Positions 1 through 7,596 of a DNA stretch of 23,073 bases are shown here, in pieces (position 1 is the first letter of the stretch; each line of letters starts with the position of its first letter). The stretch spans positions 1 to 23,073 of the forward strand of contig JAIJUV010000023.1 in the NCBI GenBank assembly GCA_022732315.1, written 5' to 3'. The notes beneath the pieces are model-generated. The model saw only the letters and a program-made list of their open reading frames with translations. It made no database searches and was not told where the DNA came from. Source of the DNA: Prevotella sp. (GTDB taxonomy: Bacteria > Bacteroidota > Bacteroidia > Bacteroidales > Bacteroidaceae). The position numbers and the translations under genes are program-made.

Positions 1-1215
1 CATTACCATTACCTTGTTCTTTACGCCAAGGATAGAGCGGAGGTGAACTACCAGCCACAATACCCAGGCAAAGAAGCCCTGGCTGTGGAACTTGCCAAGT
101 TCTACCACTGCCTTGTTTCTTCCGATGGTAGCCATCGAACCCAGATTCTTGTAGCGGAAAGGCTTGAGCTGGGAATCAGTGGCTCCCTCTGCAATCTTCT
201 GGATATTCTTAGCCAGGAGTGCTGCCTGCTGAATGGCTACCTGAGCCAACTGTGGATGACCGCCAGGATAAGCTGGATCGGCGGTCTGGAGGCACTGGTC
301 GCCGATGGCAAAGAGACCGTCCATGCCAGGAATGCGGTTGAATTCATCTACTACGATTCGGAAACCACGGCCCAGATGGTCGCCATCGATACCCGTGATA
401 GGCTGTGCCTTTACACCTGATACCCAGAGGAAGGTACGGGTAGGAATCTCCTGACCATCCTTCATCATTACCTTGTGGTCCTTGTAGTCGGTTACCATCT
501 TGCCAAACTGTACATCCACACCCATGCTGGTAAGGAATTCGTATGCTTTCTTAGAAGAGTCCTGTGACATTCCGGCGAGCAGTCTGTCGCCAGCTTCCAG
601 GAGATAGATGTGCATCAGAGATGAGTCCATATCAGGATAATCATAAGGAATCACGTAGCGCTTCATTTCAGAGAGGGCTCCGGCTATCTCCACACCTGTG
701 GCACCACCGCCCACAATGACCACGTTCAGGAGTTCCTGTCGCTCCTCTTCTGTGGCACAGGTCAATGCACGCTCCAGATTACTCAGCACAGCGTTGCGCA
801 ATCCCATTGCCTCAGAAACGGTCTTCATCGGAATTGCCCATTTCTCGATGTTGGCATTGCCATAGAAATTGGTGGTGGTTCCTGCTGCGAATACCAGGTA
901 ATCGTACTCGATCTTACCGATGGAAGTCTGCAGAATCTTCTTGTCTGGGAACACGGCTCTTGCTTCTGCCATGCGGAAGTAGAAGTTCTTGCGCTTGCGG
1001 AAAATCTGTCGGAAAGGGAAGGAGATGGAACTTGGGTCGATACCTGCCGAAGCTATCTGATAGATAAGCGGAGGGAACTGATGGAAGTTGTTCTTGTCGA
1101 TCAACACCACCTGCAGGTTTGCCTTGCAGAGGTCTTCTGCCAAACGAAGACCACCGAGTCCGCCACCTACGATTACAACTCTCTTCAACTGATTTCTCTT
1201 GATATTAATACTCAT
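1..1215 (-). CDS. ndh: Type II NADH:quinone oxidoreductase (NDH-2), 3' end outside window
   Basis: Single-subunit flavoprotein that passes electrons from NADH to the quinone pool at the inner face of the cytoplasmic membrane without pumping protons. I translated the minus strand from the ATG at 1215, giving 405 codons with no stop before the window edge. The N-terminus begins MSINIKRNQLKRVVIVGGG. It has an FAD-binding GxGxxG at residues 17-22, and the second dinucleotide fold for NADH is GGGATG at 169-174. A conserved FAIGDQ segment for the FAD end follows. Near the cut end a hydrophobic stretch (AWVLWLVVHL, about 383-392) matches the C-terminal membrane-anchoring part of the family. NDH-2 proteins are around 430 residues, so only a few tens are missing. 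It is transcribed away from the lacI-type gene, from its own promoter at 1315-1345. Confidence 0.93.
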   Translation of the reverse strand, partial: MSINIKRNQLKRVVIVGGGLGGLRLAEDLCKANLQVVLIDKNNFHQFPPLIYQIASAGIDPSSISFPFRQIFRKRKNFYFRMAEARAVFPDKKILQTSIGKIEYDYLVFAAGTTTNFYGNANIEKWAIPMKTVSEAMGLRNAVLSNLERALTCATEEERQELLNVVIVGGGATGVEIAGALSEMKRYVIPYDYPDMDSSLMHIYLLEAGDRLLAGMSQDSSKKAYEFLTSMGVDVQFGKMVTDYKDHKVMMKDGQEIPTRTFLWVSGVKAQPITGIDGDHLGRGFRIVVDEFNRIPGMDGLFAIGDQCLQTADPAYPGGHPQLAQVAIQQAALLAKNIQKIAEGATDSQLKPFRYKNLGSMATIGRNKAVVELGKFHSQGFFAWVLWLVVHLRSILGVKNKVMVM

Positions 1216-1314
1216 AACTACTGCTGTTTATTTGGAATTACTAAATACATATATTTGCTGAAAATTCTATTTCTAATAAGGCATATAGCCTAGTCATCGC
1301 TGAAAATTCGACTG

Positions 1315-1345
1315 CAAAGGTACAACTTTTTTATGAGGTGGCAAA
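1315..1345 (-). promoter_or_regulatory. Bacteroidetes-type promoter of ndh
   Basis: On the minus strand, -33 TTTG lies at 1345-1342 and -7 TACCTTTG at 1322-1315, with a 19-bp spacer. This fits the Bacteroidetes primary sigma consensus TTTG-N19-TAnnTTTG. Transcription should start near 1310, giving a leader of about 95 nt before the ATG at 1215. Confidence 0.8.
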
Positions 1346-1478
1346 GGAAGATGGGTAGAAATATGGGATTGAAGTTGGTTGCAATCGTTCTCATTTTATA
1401 TTCTTGCAAATGATGTTGCAGAATGTAATATGCAGATAGCATTTTGATACTTGTTCTTATCTTTTTTCAAAAAATGTT

Positions 1479-1508
1479 TTTGATTTTCAAGGAAATGTTG
1501 TATTTTTG
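1479..1508 (+). promoter_or_regulatory. Promoter of the LacI-family regulator gene
   Basis: -33 TTTG at 1479-1482, an 18-bp spacer, then -7 TATTTTTG at 1501-1508. The expected start of transcription is about 1512-1514. A TTG at 1511 in frame with the gene therefore sits at or before the transcript start, which argues for the ATG at 1556 as the true start codon. Confidence 0.78.
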
Positions 1509-1526
1509 CATTGACAACTTCAATAT

Positions 1527-1540
1527 TCGAACGTTTATCT
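1527..1540. promoter_or_regulatory. Operator-like AACGTTT site in the lacI leader
   Basis: AACGTTT (1530-1536) with flanks CG and ATC, centred roughly 20 nt after the predicted transcription start. It shares its core with the three sites upstream of the dehydrogenase gene. The core ACGTTT with a central CG is the usual dyad of LacI-family operators; the PurR operator, for example, contains AAACGTTT. The position suits repression of the regulator's own transcription. This is inferred from motif and position only. Confidence 0.5.
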
Positions 1541-1555
1541 TATAAAAACATAATA

Positions 1556-2560
1556 ATGAAACATGTAACTATCAAGGATATAGCCCGTTCGCTCAGCATT
1601 TCGGTCTCCACTGTTTCCAGAGCGTTGACGGATGACAAGAACATTCGCAAGGAGACGCGCGAGATGGTGGTAGAGGAGGCTAAGCGACTCGGTTACAAGC
1701 GCAATCCGGTGGCGATGAACCTGAAGATGGGGCGTACGAACACCATTGGTGTCATCGTGCCGGAGATGCACACCCCTTATGCTTCGCAGGTGATTAACGG
1801 AATACAGGAGGTGCTCTACAAGAAGAACCAGAAGGTGATGATTGCCGAGAGCGATGAGAAGCCGGAGCGTGAACTGGAGAACCTGAAGATGATGGAGCAG
1901 TTTATGGTGGATGGACTGATTGTGAGCCTCTGCAGCTATCGCAAGAACATCGAAATGTATCAGCAGTTGGCGGCAGACGGTATGGCGATTGTCTTCTACG
2001 ACCGCATTCCGTATGGATTGAAGATGCCGCAGGTTGTGGTGGATGATAATGTAGATTCTTATTTCATGGTGGAGCATCTGATTCGCCTGGGCAGGAAGCG
2101 TATCGTCTATCTGCAGGGACCCGACGACATTTACAATGCTTATCAGCGAGGCTTGGGTTATCGTGAGGCGATGGAGAAATTCCATCTCTTCGATCCTTCG
2201 CTGATCGTGAAGACGGGAATGACCTTCAAGGATGGAGCCGACGCCATCGACCGCCTTATATATAATAAGGTGGAATTTGATGCCGTCTTCGCCTTTACTG
2301 ATACTTTGGCGATAGGTGCGCAGAATCGGCTCCGCGCTTTGGGTAAGCGGGTACCGGAAGAGATTTTTGTGGCTGGTTTTTCGGGCACCGAACTATCAAC
2401 CATTGTATCTCCGCAGATTACTACCATGGAGCCTCCGCTGGAAGAGATGGGCAGAAAGGCGGCAGAACTGGTGATGGAGAAAATCAACAATCCGGAGATG
2501 GAGGACAGGCAGGTGGTGCTGAAGACCACGATGCAATGTAGGGAATCTACGGGAGAATAG
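1556..2560 (+). CDS. LacI-family transcriptional regulator
   Basis: Sugar-responsive DNA-binding regulator of 334 residues from the ATG at 1556 (MKHVTIKDIA). This start places the LacI helix-turn-helix at its usual place, residues 5-24, including SVSTVSRAL. The frame stays open 15 codons further up to a TTG at 1511, but that lies at the transcript start. A hinge-helix segment NPVAMNLKMGRT follows at about 50-61, and then the periplasmic-binding-protein-like effector domain to the C-terminus (TIGVIVPEM start, VDDN and GYREAM segments). The target is likely the downstream dehydrogenase/transporter pair, because matching AACGTTT sites occur before both this gene and the dehydrogenase. The effector is not readable from the sequence; a polyol, hexuronate or its phosphate is plausible from context. 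Confidence 0.93.
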   Translation: MKHVTIKDIARSLSISVSTVSRALTDDKNIRKETREMVVEEAKRLGYKRNPVAMNLKMGRTNTIGVIVPEMHTPYASQVINGIQEVLYKKNQKVMIAESDEKPERELENLKMMEQFMVDGLIVSLCSYRKNIEMYQQLAADGMAIVFYDRIPYGLKMPQVVVDDNVDSYFMVEHLIRLGRKRIVYLQGPDDIYNAYQRGLGYREAMEKFHLFDPSLIVKTGMTFKDGADAIDRLIYNKVEFDAVFAFTDTLAIGAQNRLRALGKRVPEEIFVAGFSGTELSTIVSPQITTMEPPLEEMGRKAAELVMEKINNPEMEDRQVVLKTTMQCRESTGE

Positions 2561-2565
2561 TATTT

Positions 2566-2607
2566 AAAACGTTTGCAGAAATTGGGAACGTTTGCGGGAA
2601 CGTTTGC
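2566..2607. promoter_or_regulatory. Triple AACGTTTGC operator array
   Basis: Three identical 9-mers AACGTTTGC at 2568-2576, 2587-2595 and 2599-2607. The last two are part of a perfect tandem repeat of the 12-mer GGGAACGTTTGC (2584-2595 and 2596-2607). The core AACGTT is palindromic and the half-site CGTTTGC equals half of the PurR-type LacI-family operator. This array is the likely binding region of the LacI-family protein encoded immediately before it. Confidence 0.65.
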
Positions 2608-2630
2608 AAGGTTTTTTCGAAAAAAATATC

Positions 2631-2660
2631 TTTTTATCTCGGAAAAACGAACTATCTTTG
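2631..2660 (+). promoter_or_regulatory. Promoter of the dehydrogenase-transporter operon
   Basis: -7 TATCTTTG at 2653-2660, with a T-run at 2631-2634 in place of TTTG as a weak -33, 18 bp upstream. The leader would be about 95 nt and has no Shine-Dalgarno. It includes a small hairpin CTGGA/TCCAG (2686-2690 with 2699-2703) flanked by two copies of GGCTTGCT (2680-2687 and 2706-2713). The operator array ends about 45 bp upstream of the -7 box. Confidence 0.65.
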
Positions 2661-2762
2661 CCAACGAAAACGAGAGACAGGCTTGCTGGAGAGACACATC
2701 CAGAGGGCTTGCTTTCGGAAAGAGTAAACAATTAAATAATAACAGCTAACAATACAAGAATT

Positions 2763-4259
2763 ATGGCAAATTTAGTAAATGCAAACGCAGCAAATGCAGC
2801 TCAGGTAGTGAATGGTTATGCTTATAACTGCAGTTTGGTAAATGCAGGTATCCTGCACTTCGGAGTAGGTAACTTCCATCGTGCTCACCTGGAGTTTATG
2901 ACCAATATGCTCCTCGAGAACAATACCCAGCAGAACTGGGGTATCTGTGGAGCAATGATTCTCCCAGGCGATGAGCGTCTCTACCATGCCCTGAAGAAGC
3001 AGGACGGCGAATATACCCTTACCGTATGTGGACGTGATGATAGCATCCAGGTTTATCAGTTGGGTGCGCTCGTTGAACTCTATTGGGGTATTGAGGAGCA
3101 GGAGCAGATTCTGAACAAGATTGCGTCTAAGGATATTAGGATCATCACCCTCACCATCACCGAGGGCGGATACAACATCTCTCGTCAGAGTGGCGAATTC
3201 ATGCTCGACAATGCGCAGGTGGCTCACGATATCGAGAACCCAGCCAAGCCGGTTACAGCCTTCGGATATGTAGCCGAGGGATTGCGTCGCCGCAAGGCTG
3301 CAGGCAATGGTCCTATCACCATCCTTTCCTGCGATAATCTGCAGCACAATGGCAATACAGCCCGCAAGGCATTCATGACTTTCGTTGAGGCTCAGGACAA
3401 GGAACTCGCTGCCTGGATGGAGGAGAACGTTACCTTCCCTAACTCTATGGTTGACCGTATTACTCCTGCTACCCGTCCTGCCGACATTGAGCGATTGAAT
3501 GCTCAGAACGGAACCTGCGATGAGGCTCCTGTTTATTGCGAGGACTTCATCCAGTGGGTAGTAGAGGATAACTTTGTAGCCGGTCGCCCTGCTTGGGAAA
3601 CCGTGGGTGCTCAGATGACCAACGATGTGACTGCCTTTGAGAACATGAAGCTTTCTCTTCTGAATGCTTCTCATACATTGCTCTCTTATCCTTCTTTCCT
3701 GGGCGGTTACCGCAAGGTAGATGCAGCCATGCACGACGAGAGAATCCGAAAGTTTGTACGTGCCTTTATGGATGAAGACATTACTCCTTACGTGCCAGCT
3801 CCACAGAATACTGATTTGGAGGCATACAAGCAGTGCCTGGTAGAGCGTTTCGGTAACCGCATGGTCAGCGACCAGGTAGCTCGTCTCTGTTTCGATGGTG
3901 CCAGCAAGTTCCCTGTTTACGTGATGCCGAACCTGGAGAAGATGATTGCAGATGATGCTTCGGGCAAGCGCCAGGATGTGGAGTTCAAGCGTGTGGCTTA
4001 CCTCTTTGCTGCTTACCGTCATTATCTGAAGTATCAGGTAGATGACAATGGTGATGCATTCGAGGTGGCAGATCCATGGCTCACCGTTGATGACCATAAA
4101 GCCATCGACAGCGATGATGCGCTCGACTTTCTTGGCATTTCAGCCTTTACAAGCACCAATCTCAAGGCAGCTTCTCATTTTGTAGAGCTTTACCTGAAGA
4201 TGGTGGAAGACATCAAGGCAAAGGGTGCCATGAAGGTTTTGGAAGATGAAATCTTGTAA
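2763..4259 (+). CDS. Mannitol dehydrogenase family oxidoreductase (mannitol 2-dehydrogenase / fructuronate reductase type)
   Basis: NAD(P)-dependent polyol-specific long-chain dehydrogenase of 498 residues, the normal family length. It interconverts a polyol or aldonate with the matching ketose, for example mannitol/fructose or mannonate/fructuronate. The N-terminal Rossmann segment is HFGVGNFHRAH (32-42). Family blocks SCDNLQHNG (189-197), MVDRITP (229-235) and EDFIQWVVEDNF (260-271) are present. The catalytic pattern K-x4-N-x2-H is seen as K296, N301 and H304, nearly the same numbering as in Pseudomonas mannitol 2-dehydrogenase. The next gene, a sugar symporter, starts 3 bp after its stop, so the two form one operon. 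The exact substrate cannot be read from sequence. UxuB-type enzymes have similar motifs, and no neighbouring uronate isomerase, dehydratase or sugar kinase decides the matter. Confidence 0.9.
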   Translation: MANLVNANAANAAQVVNGYAYNCSLVNAGILHFGVGNFHRAHLEFMTNMLLENNTQQNWGICGAMILPGDERLYHALKKQDGEYTLTVCGRDDSIQVYQLGALVELYWGIEEQEQILNKIASKDIRIITLTITEGGYNISRQSGEFMLDNAQVAHDIENPAKPVTAFGYVAEGLRRRKAAGNGPITILSCDNLQHNGNTARKAFMTFVEAQDKELAAWMEENVTFPNSMVDRITPATRPADIERLNAQNGTCDEAPVYCEDFIQWVVEDNFVAGRPAWETVGAQMTNDVTAFENMKLSLLNASHTLLSYPSFLGGYRKVDAAMHDERIRKFVRAFMDEDITPYVPAPQNTDLEAYKQCLVERFGNRMVSDQVARLCFDGASKFPVYVMPNLEKMIADDASGKRQDVEFKRVAYLFAAYRHYLKYQVDDNGDAFEVADPWLTVDDHKAIDSDDALDFLGISAFTSTNLKAASHFVELYLKMVEDIKAKGAMKVLEDEIL

Positions 4260-4262
4260 TTT

Positions 4263-5570
4263 ATGAAACAATCGATAACGCTCAGGAGTGCAGGACCATT
4301 CCTCCTCCTGACATTCATCTATTTTATAGTAGGCTTTCTCACTACCGTTAACGGTCAGTGTCAGGGACCCTTGAAGATAGCCTTCCTCTCGGAGGTTACC
4401 ACTACCAAGAACTCCCTGGCTACGCTTATCTCCTTCGCCTTCTTCCTGGGCTATCTGCTCAATAGTGCGAAGACGGGACGCTTGCTCAACAAGGTGGGCT
4501 ATAAGAAGACGCTCATCCGTTCGATGCTGGTCATGGTGCTGGGACTTGCCTTCTATCTTGCTTCGGCGCTGATTGCTGAATATTGGGGTGGGGCAGGTGT
4601 GCATATTTCTCAGGATTTCGTACCATTCGGATATTTCGTTTTCCTTTTCGGTTCCTATCTGATGGGTACGTCTGCGGCAATGCTTCAGGTGGTTATCAAT
4701 CCATACATAGCTGCCTATCCTTTGCCGGGCACTCAACCGGTGCAGCGCATGAACTTCACTTGTGCGGTGAATTCATTCGGAACAACCATCGCTCCTTTCT
4801 TCGTAACGGGCGTGATGTTTGCCGGCGTTTCCCTGGATCGTGTTTCTGCCGATCAGCTCACCATTCCTTTTCTGGTGATGATGCTCATCATAGCCTTTAC
4901 AACATGGAGCACTTCCAAGGCGAATCTTCCTGATATTGAGGGTACAAGAGAGAATTCTGCGAATGAAAATACCGATAGCGTGACAACTGCTGCAGCTGAT
5001 TCCAGAAATGCGAAGAAACGCAGCATCTGGTCGTTCCGCCATTTGAAATATGGTGTGATTACTATCTTCTTCTATGTGGGAACCGAGGTGGGAATCGGCA
5101 ACAATATGAATCTTCATGCGATGGATTTGATGGGACATGGTTACGATCTTTCTCCAGCCCTTCTTGCCACACTTTATTGGGGAGGATTCATGATAGGTAG
5201 AATGGTTTCTGCCGGTTTGAAGAATGTGGCGCCTCGCCCTATGCTCATCACTGTTACGGTGGCGGCAATCATATTGATGTCAATCTCCATGCTTACCGAG
5301 AATCTCTGGTTGATGGCTGCTGTGGGATTGTTCCATAGTGTGATGTGGAGTTGCATCTTCACCCTGGCGGTGGATGGCTTGAAGGAATATACTTCCAAGG
5401 CTTCGGGTGTGTTTATGATGGGAGTTTTCGGTGGTGCAGTCTTCCCTGTGCTTCAGGGATTGCTTGCCGATTATATCGGTTCATGGCAGTTCACCTGGCT
5501 CGTTCCTCTCTTCTGCGAGTTCGTCATCCTCTGGTACGGACTTGTGGGTTATAAGAAGCAGGAAGCATAA
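4263..5570 (+). CDS. FucP/GluP-like sugar MFS symporter
   Basis: Inner-membrane transporter of 435 residues, probably 12 membrane helices, of the fucose/glucose/galactose:proton symporter branch of the major facilitator superfamily. Seen in the sequence: helix 1 FLLLTFIYFIVGFLTTVNG (13-31); a motif-A-like cytoplasmic loop GRLLNKVGYKKTL (72-84); the family block NPYIAAYPLPGTQP (146-159) followed by RMNFTCAVNSFGTTIAP (162-178). A polar, low-complexity central loop (about 222-258) joins the two halves. It starts 3 bp after the dehydrogenase, so it should import the substrate that enzyme oxidises or reduces. The substrate is inferred only by this context. Confidence 0.9.
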   Translation: MKQSITLRSAGPFLLLTFIYFIVGFLTTVNGQCQGPLKIAFLSEVTTTKNSLATLISFAFFLGYLLNSAKTGRLLNKVGYKKTLIRSMLVMVLGLAFYLASALIAEYWGGAGVHISQDFVPFGYFVFLFGSYLMGTSAAMLQVVINPYIAAYPLPGTQPVQRMNFTCAVNSFGTTIAPFFVTGVMFAGVSLDRVSADQLTIPFLVMMLIIAFTTWSTSKANLPDIEGTRENSANENTDSVTTAAADSRNAKKRSIWSFRHLKYGVITIFFYVGTEVGIGNNMNLHAMDLMGHGYDLSPALLATLYWGGFMIGRMVSAGLKNVAPRPMLITVTVAAIILMSISMLTENLWLMAAVGLFHSVMWSCIFTLAVDGLKEYTSKASGVFMMGVFGGAVFPVLQGLLADYIGSWQFTWLVPLFCEFVILWYGLVGYKKQEA

Positions 5571-5604
5571 AAGACATTAGTAAGACGTAAATTAATAAGA
5601 ATAT

Positions 5605-5648
5605 AAAAAACTCGGGATGTTTCCTTTTTCGAAGCATTCCGAGTTTTT
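5605..5648. terminator. Bidirectional intrinsic terminator
   Basis: A run of A leads into CTCGGGATG (5611-5619), which pairs with CATTCCGAG (5635-5643) followed by a run of T. The A and T runs also pair, so the hairpin works on either strand. It lies between the convergent MFS gene (+) and umuD (-). Confidence 0.85.
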
Positions 5649-5681
5649 TTATTTTTAAGAGTTATTCCGCAATCAGATGAT

Positions 5682-6140
5682 TCATTCCGCAATCTGATGA
5701 ATCACATAGGTAACCACGCCCCAGATCATGAATCGGTTGGTCTCATCTACCCGGATTGGAGCGAAGTTCTTGTTCCATGGGATGAGCCATCCGAAGGCAC
5801 CGCTCTCATCCATCTTGAATTGCTTGATGGTGAATTCGCCATCCACGAAGGCGATGACGAAGTTGCCGTTGGATGGCTCTATCTGCCTGTCTACAATGGC
5901 TAGGTCGCCATCGAGAATGCCTGCATCCTGCATGCTGTCGCCCGAAACACGTACATAGAAGGTGGCCTCACGATGGCGAACCAGAATATCGTTGAGGTCT
6001 ATCTCTCCCTCCATATAGTCTTGGGCTGGCGAAGGGAAGCCTGCCTTTACGCTTTGCTCTGCCAGCGGAATCGGCATCTTAGCTCCGAATTCCGCAGGGT
6101 GAAACGTCAGTCTTATCTTGTTATCGTTATTCTTATTCAT
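5682..6140 (-). CDS. umuD: UmuD-like S24 self-cleaving DNA polymerase V accessory protein
   Basis: Partner of the Y-family polymerase in error-prone translesion synthesis, 152 residues. It has no helix-turn-helix, so it is UmuD-like and not a LexA repressor. The self-cleavage site is A33-G34 (VKAGFPSP). The catalytic Ser69 lies in SGDSM and Lys106 in TIKQF. The spacings cleavage-Ser (35) and Ser-Lys (37) equal those of E. coli UmuD (G25, S60, K97). The start ATG (6140-6138) overlaps the umuC stop TGA (6139-6137) in an ATGA, so translation is probably coupled. The gene follows umuC, the reverse of the E. coli umuDC order. Expression is expected to be damage-induced, but I recognise no SOS box. 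Confidence 0.94.
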   Translation of the reverse strand: MNKNNDNKIRLTFHPAEFGAKMPIPLAEQSVKAGFPSPAQDYMEGEIDLNDILVRHREATFYVRVSGDSMQDAGILDGDLAIVDRQIEPSNGNFVIAFVDGEFTIKQFKMDESGAFGWLIPWNKNFAPIRVDETNRFMIWGVVTYVIHQIAE

Positions 6141-7525
6141 TTTGTTTTTACTTTCAGAATCTCATGAATATCTGTGGTAAACCGCTTCGACATATACTCT
6201 CGTTTTAAGTCGAATCGGCAACCATTGCCTTGTACGGCTTGGCGGATGGTGCCGTGACCGTTCTTTCGGTTGATGGCATCAATGGCTTCCATCAATGCCT
6301 TTTGCCTGCTCCGGTCGATAGGGTCGAAGAGGTCTTGTTGACGGGGATGGTCAGGTGAAATCTGCCACAGGATAACGCCAGCTTTCTTGAAGTGAAACGA
6401 CATGCCGGGGCGATCGGGCCTGCTGTCTGCCATCGGTTTCGGGTATTTGGCCCGTAGAATGCTGAGGGCGGCACCTACTATCTCTTCCTGCGCATTGGTG
6501 GCAATGGGCAGGGTAAGGGAATCGTGGATGGCGTATTCCGGCACGTTCTCATTGAACCTGGATGTCCAGGCAAACACCGTGATTCCCTGGCACACGCTTC
6601 CCTGACGTCGCAGCTTTTCGGCGCAGCGCACGGCGAAATTTGCCACGGCTTCTTCCACCACATCCTTATCGCTGATGCCTTCACCGGCAAAGCTCCGGCT
6701 GGTGCAGATGCTCTTCTTCTGCGGCAGTTCCTCGATGCTGATGCAGCTTTCGCCATTCAGTTCCTTCCACGTTCTCACGGTGGTGATGTTGAAATGGCTG
6801 CGCACCCAACTTTCTTTCTTGTCAGCAAACTGGGCAGCTGTGCGAATGCCCATATAATCGAGCTTTCTGGCAATCTGTCGTCCGATTCCCCATACATCTT
6901 CTATAGGGAACAGCGACAAGGCCTTGTGTCTCCGTTCATCGGTATCAATGAGGCAGCAGCCCTGGTAACCCTTGTATTTCTTGGCGAATTTGGATCCGAT
7001 TTTTGCCAGGGTTTTCGTTTCTGCGATTCCGATGGAGATGGGGATTCCCACGGCTCGGAGCACATCGGCAGAAATCCTGGCGCCATATTGATGCAGCAGG
7101 GAGTCACCATTCAAGAAAGTTCCGTTTTCTTTCAGACTTTCCTGGAAGAAGTGCTCTGTCATGGGATGATCCGTTTCGAAAAAGCTCTTTGCCATGGAAC
7201 TATCCACTTCGAAGAAACTTTCATCGATGGAGTATTGGTCGATGTGGGGCGAGTAGTGCGACAGCATCGACATTACCCTATTGGAGAGTGAGCCATAGAG
7301 TGTGTAGTTGCTAGAGAAGATGGCTACGCCTTCTGCCTCCAGTTTTTCCTTTACCTGATAGAACGGATCGCCCATCTTATATCCCAAAGCCTTGGCTTCT
7401 TCTGAGCGTGCAATGACGCACCCGTCGTTGTTGCTCAAAACAACCACGGGCTTTCCTATCAAGTCGGGGCGAAACACTCGTTCGCACGAACAGTAGAAGT
7501 TATTGCAATCAGCCAATCCTATCAT
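6137..7525 (-). CDS. umuC: UmuC-like Y-family DNA polymerase with a repeat insertion
   Basis: Catalytic subunit of a polymerase V-type translesion enzyme, 462 residues against about 420 in E. coli. The metal ligands are visible as D6 (ADCNNFY), D101 and E102 (YSIDES). The conserved [11 protein letters not shown] block, the helix-hairpin-helix [13 protein letters not shown] and the C-terminal UmuC domain follow. A beta-clamp-binding peptide QQDLF is at 396-400. Directly after E102 an 11-residue unit is repeated: [11 protein letters not shown] (103-113), [11 protein letters not shown] (114-124), then the degenerate [11 protein letters not shown] (125-135). This adds about 30 residues relative to E. 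coli UmuC before the next palm strand. The first gene of the umuC-umuD pair, it is read from a promoter at 7555-7562. Confidence 0.95.
   Translation of the reverse strand: MIGLADCNNFYCSCERVFRPDLIGKPVVVLSNNDGCVIARSEEAKALGYKMGDPFYQVKEKLEAEGVAIFSSNYTLYGSLSNRVMSMLSHYSPHIDQYSIDESFFEVDSSMAKSFFETDHPMTEHFFQESLKENGTFLNGDSLLHQYGARISADVLRAVGIPISIGIAETKTLAKIGSKFAKKYKGYQGCCLIDTDERRHKALSLFPIEDVWGIGRQIARKLDYMGIRTAAQFADKKESWVRSHFNITTVRTWKELNGESCISIEELPQKKSICTSRSFAGEGISDKDVVEEAVANFAVRCAEKLRRQGSVCQGITVFAWTSRFNENVPEYAIHDSLTLPIATNAQEEIVGAALSILRAKYPKPMADSRPDRPGMSFHFKKAGVILWQISPDHPRQQDLFDPIDRSRQKALMEAIDAINRKNGHGTIRQAVQGNGCRFDLKREYMSKRFTTDIHEILKVKTK
7154..7219 (-). repeat. 33-bp in-frame tandem repeat inside umuC
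   Basis: Two 33-bp units on the minus strand, 7219-7187 and 7186-7154, are identical at 24 of 33 positions by my count. A third, decayed unit begins at 7153. The period is a multiple of three, so the reading frame is kept. The units encode the 11-residue repeats right behind the SIDE catalytic motif. Confidence 0.8.
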
Positions 7526-7554
7526 TTTCTTATCTTACAAATCCTTTCGTGTTG

Positions 7555-7562
7555 CAAAATTA
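7555..7562 (-). promoter_or_regulatory. -7 element of the umuC-umuD promoter
   Basis: TAATTTTG on the minus strand at 7562-7555. No good TTTG is seen at the -33 position. The leader to the ATG at 7525 would be about 25 nt. Confidence 0.6.
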
Positions 7563-7596
7563 CAAAAAATATTCGAAACGCTAGTCTTTATCTAGG

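Larger units (their letters stand above)
1216..1555. other. Divergent intergenic region between ndh and the lacI-type gene
   Basis: About 340 bp without a gene. It holds the two opposite promoters and their leaders, plus one operator-like site at 1527-1540. The part between 1346 and 1478 is AT-rich, and I see no reading frame, hairpin or RNA gene in it. Confidence 0.7.

Noticed and set aside
1511..1555. Upstream TTG start of the LacI-family gene adding 15 residues
   Set aside because: It lies at the predicted transcription start, and the extra residues precede the normal family N-terminus.
2587..2607. AACGTTTG copies as -7 promoter elements (TAnnTTTG with one mismatch)
   Set aside because: The first base is wrong and the possible -33 TTTG spacings (11 or 23 bp) do not fit. 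A full TATCTTTG exists at 2653.
2772..4097. 441-codon open frame antisense to the mannitol-dehydrogenase-family gene
   Set aside because: It lies wholly opposite a gene with all family motifs. The predicted protein is His/Ile/Leu-rich with no recognisable domain, as expected from codon bias of the true strand.
5682..6140. LexA repressor instead of UmuD
   Set aside because: There is no N-terminal helix-turn-helix; length, cleavage site and Ser/Lys spacing match UmuD, and it overlaps umuC.
6524..7291. 255-codon frame antisense to umuC
   Set aside because: It overlaps the catalytic part of a clear UmuC and shows no family features.
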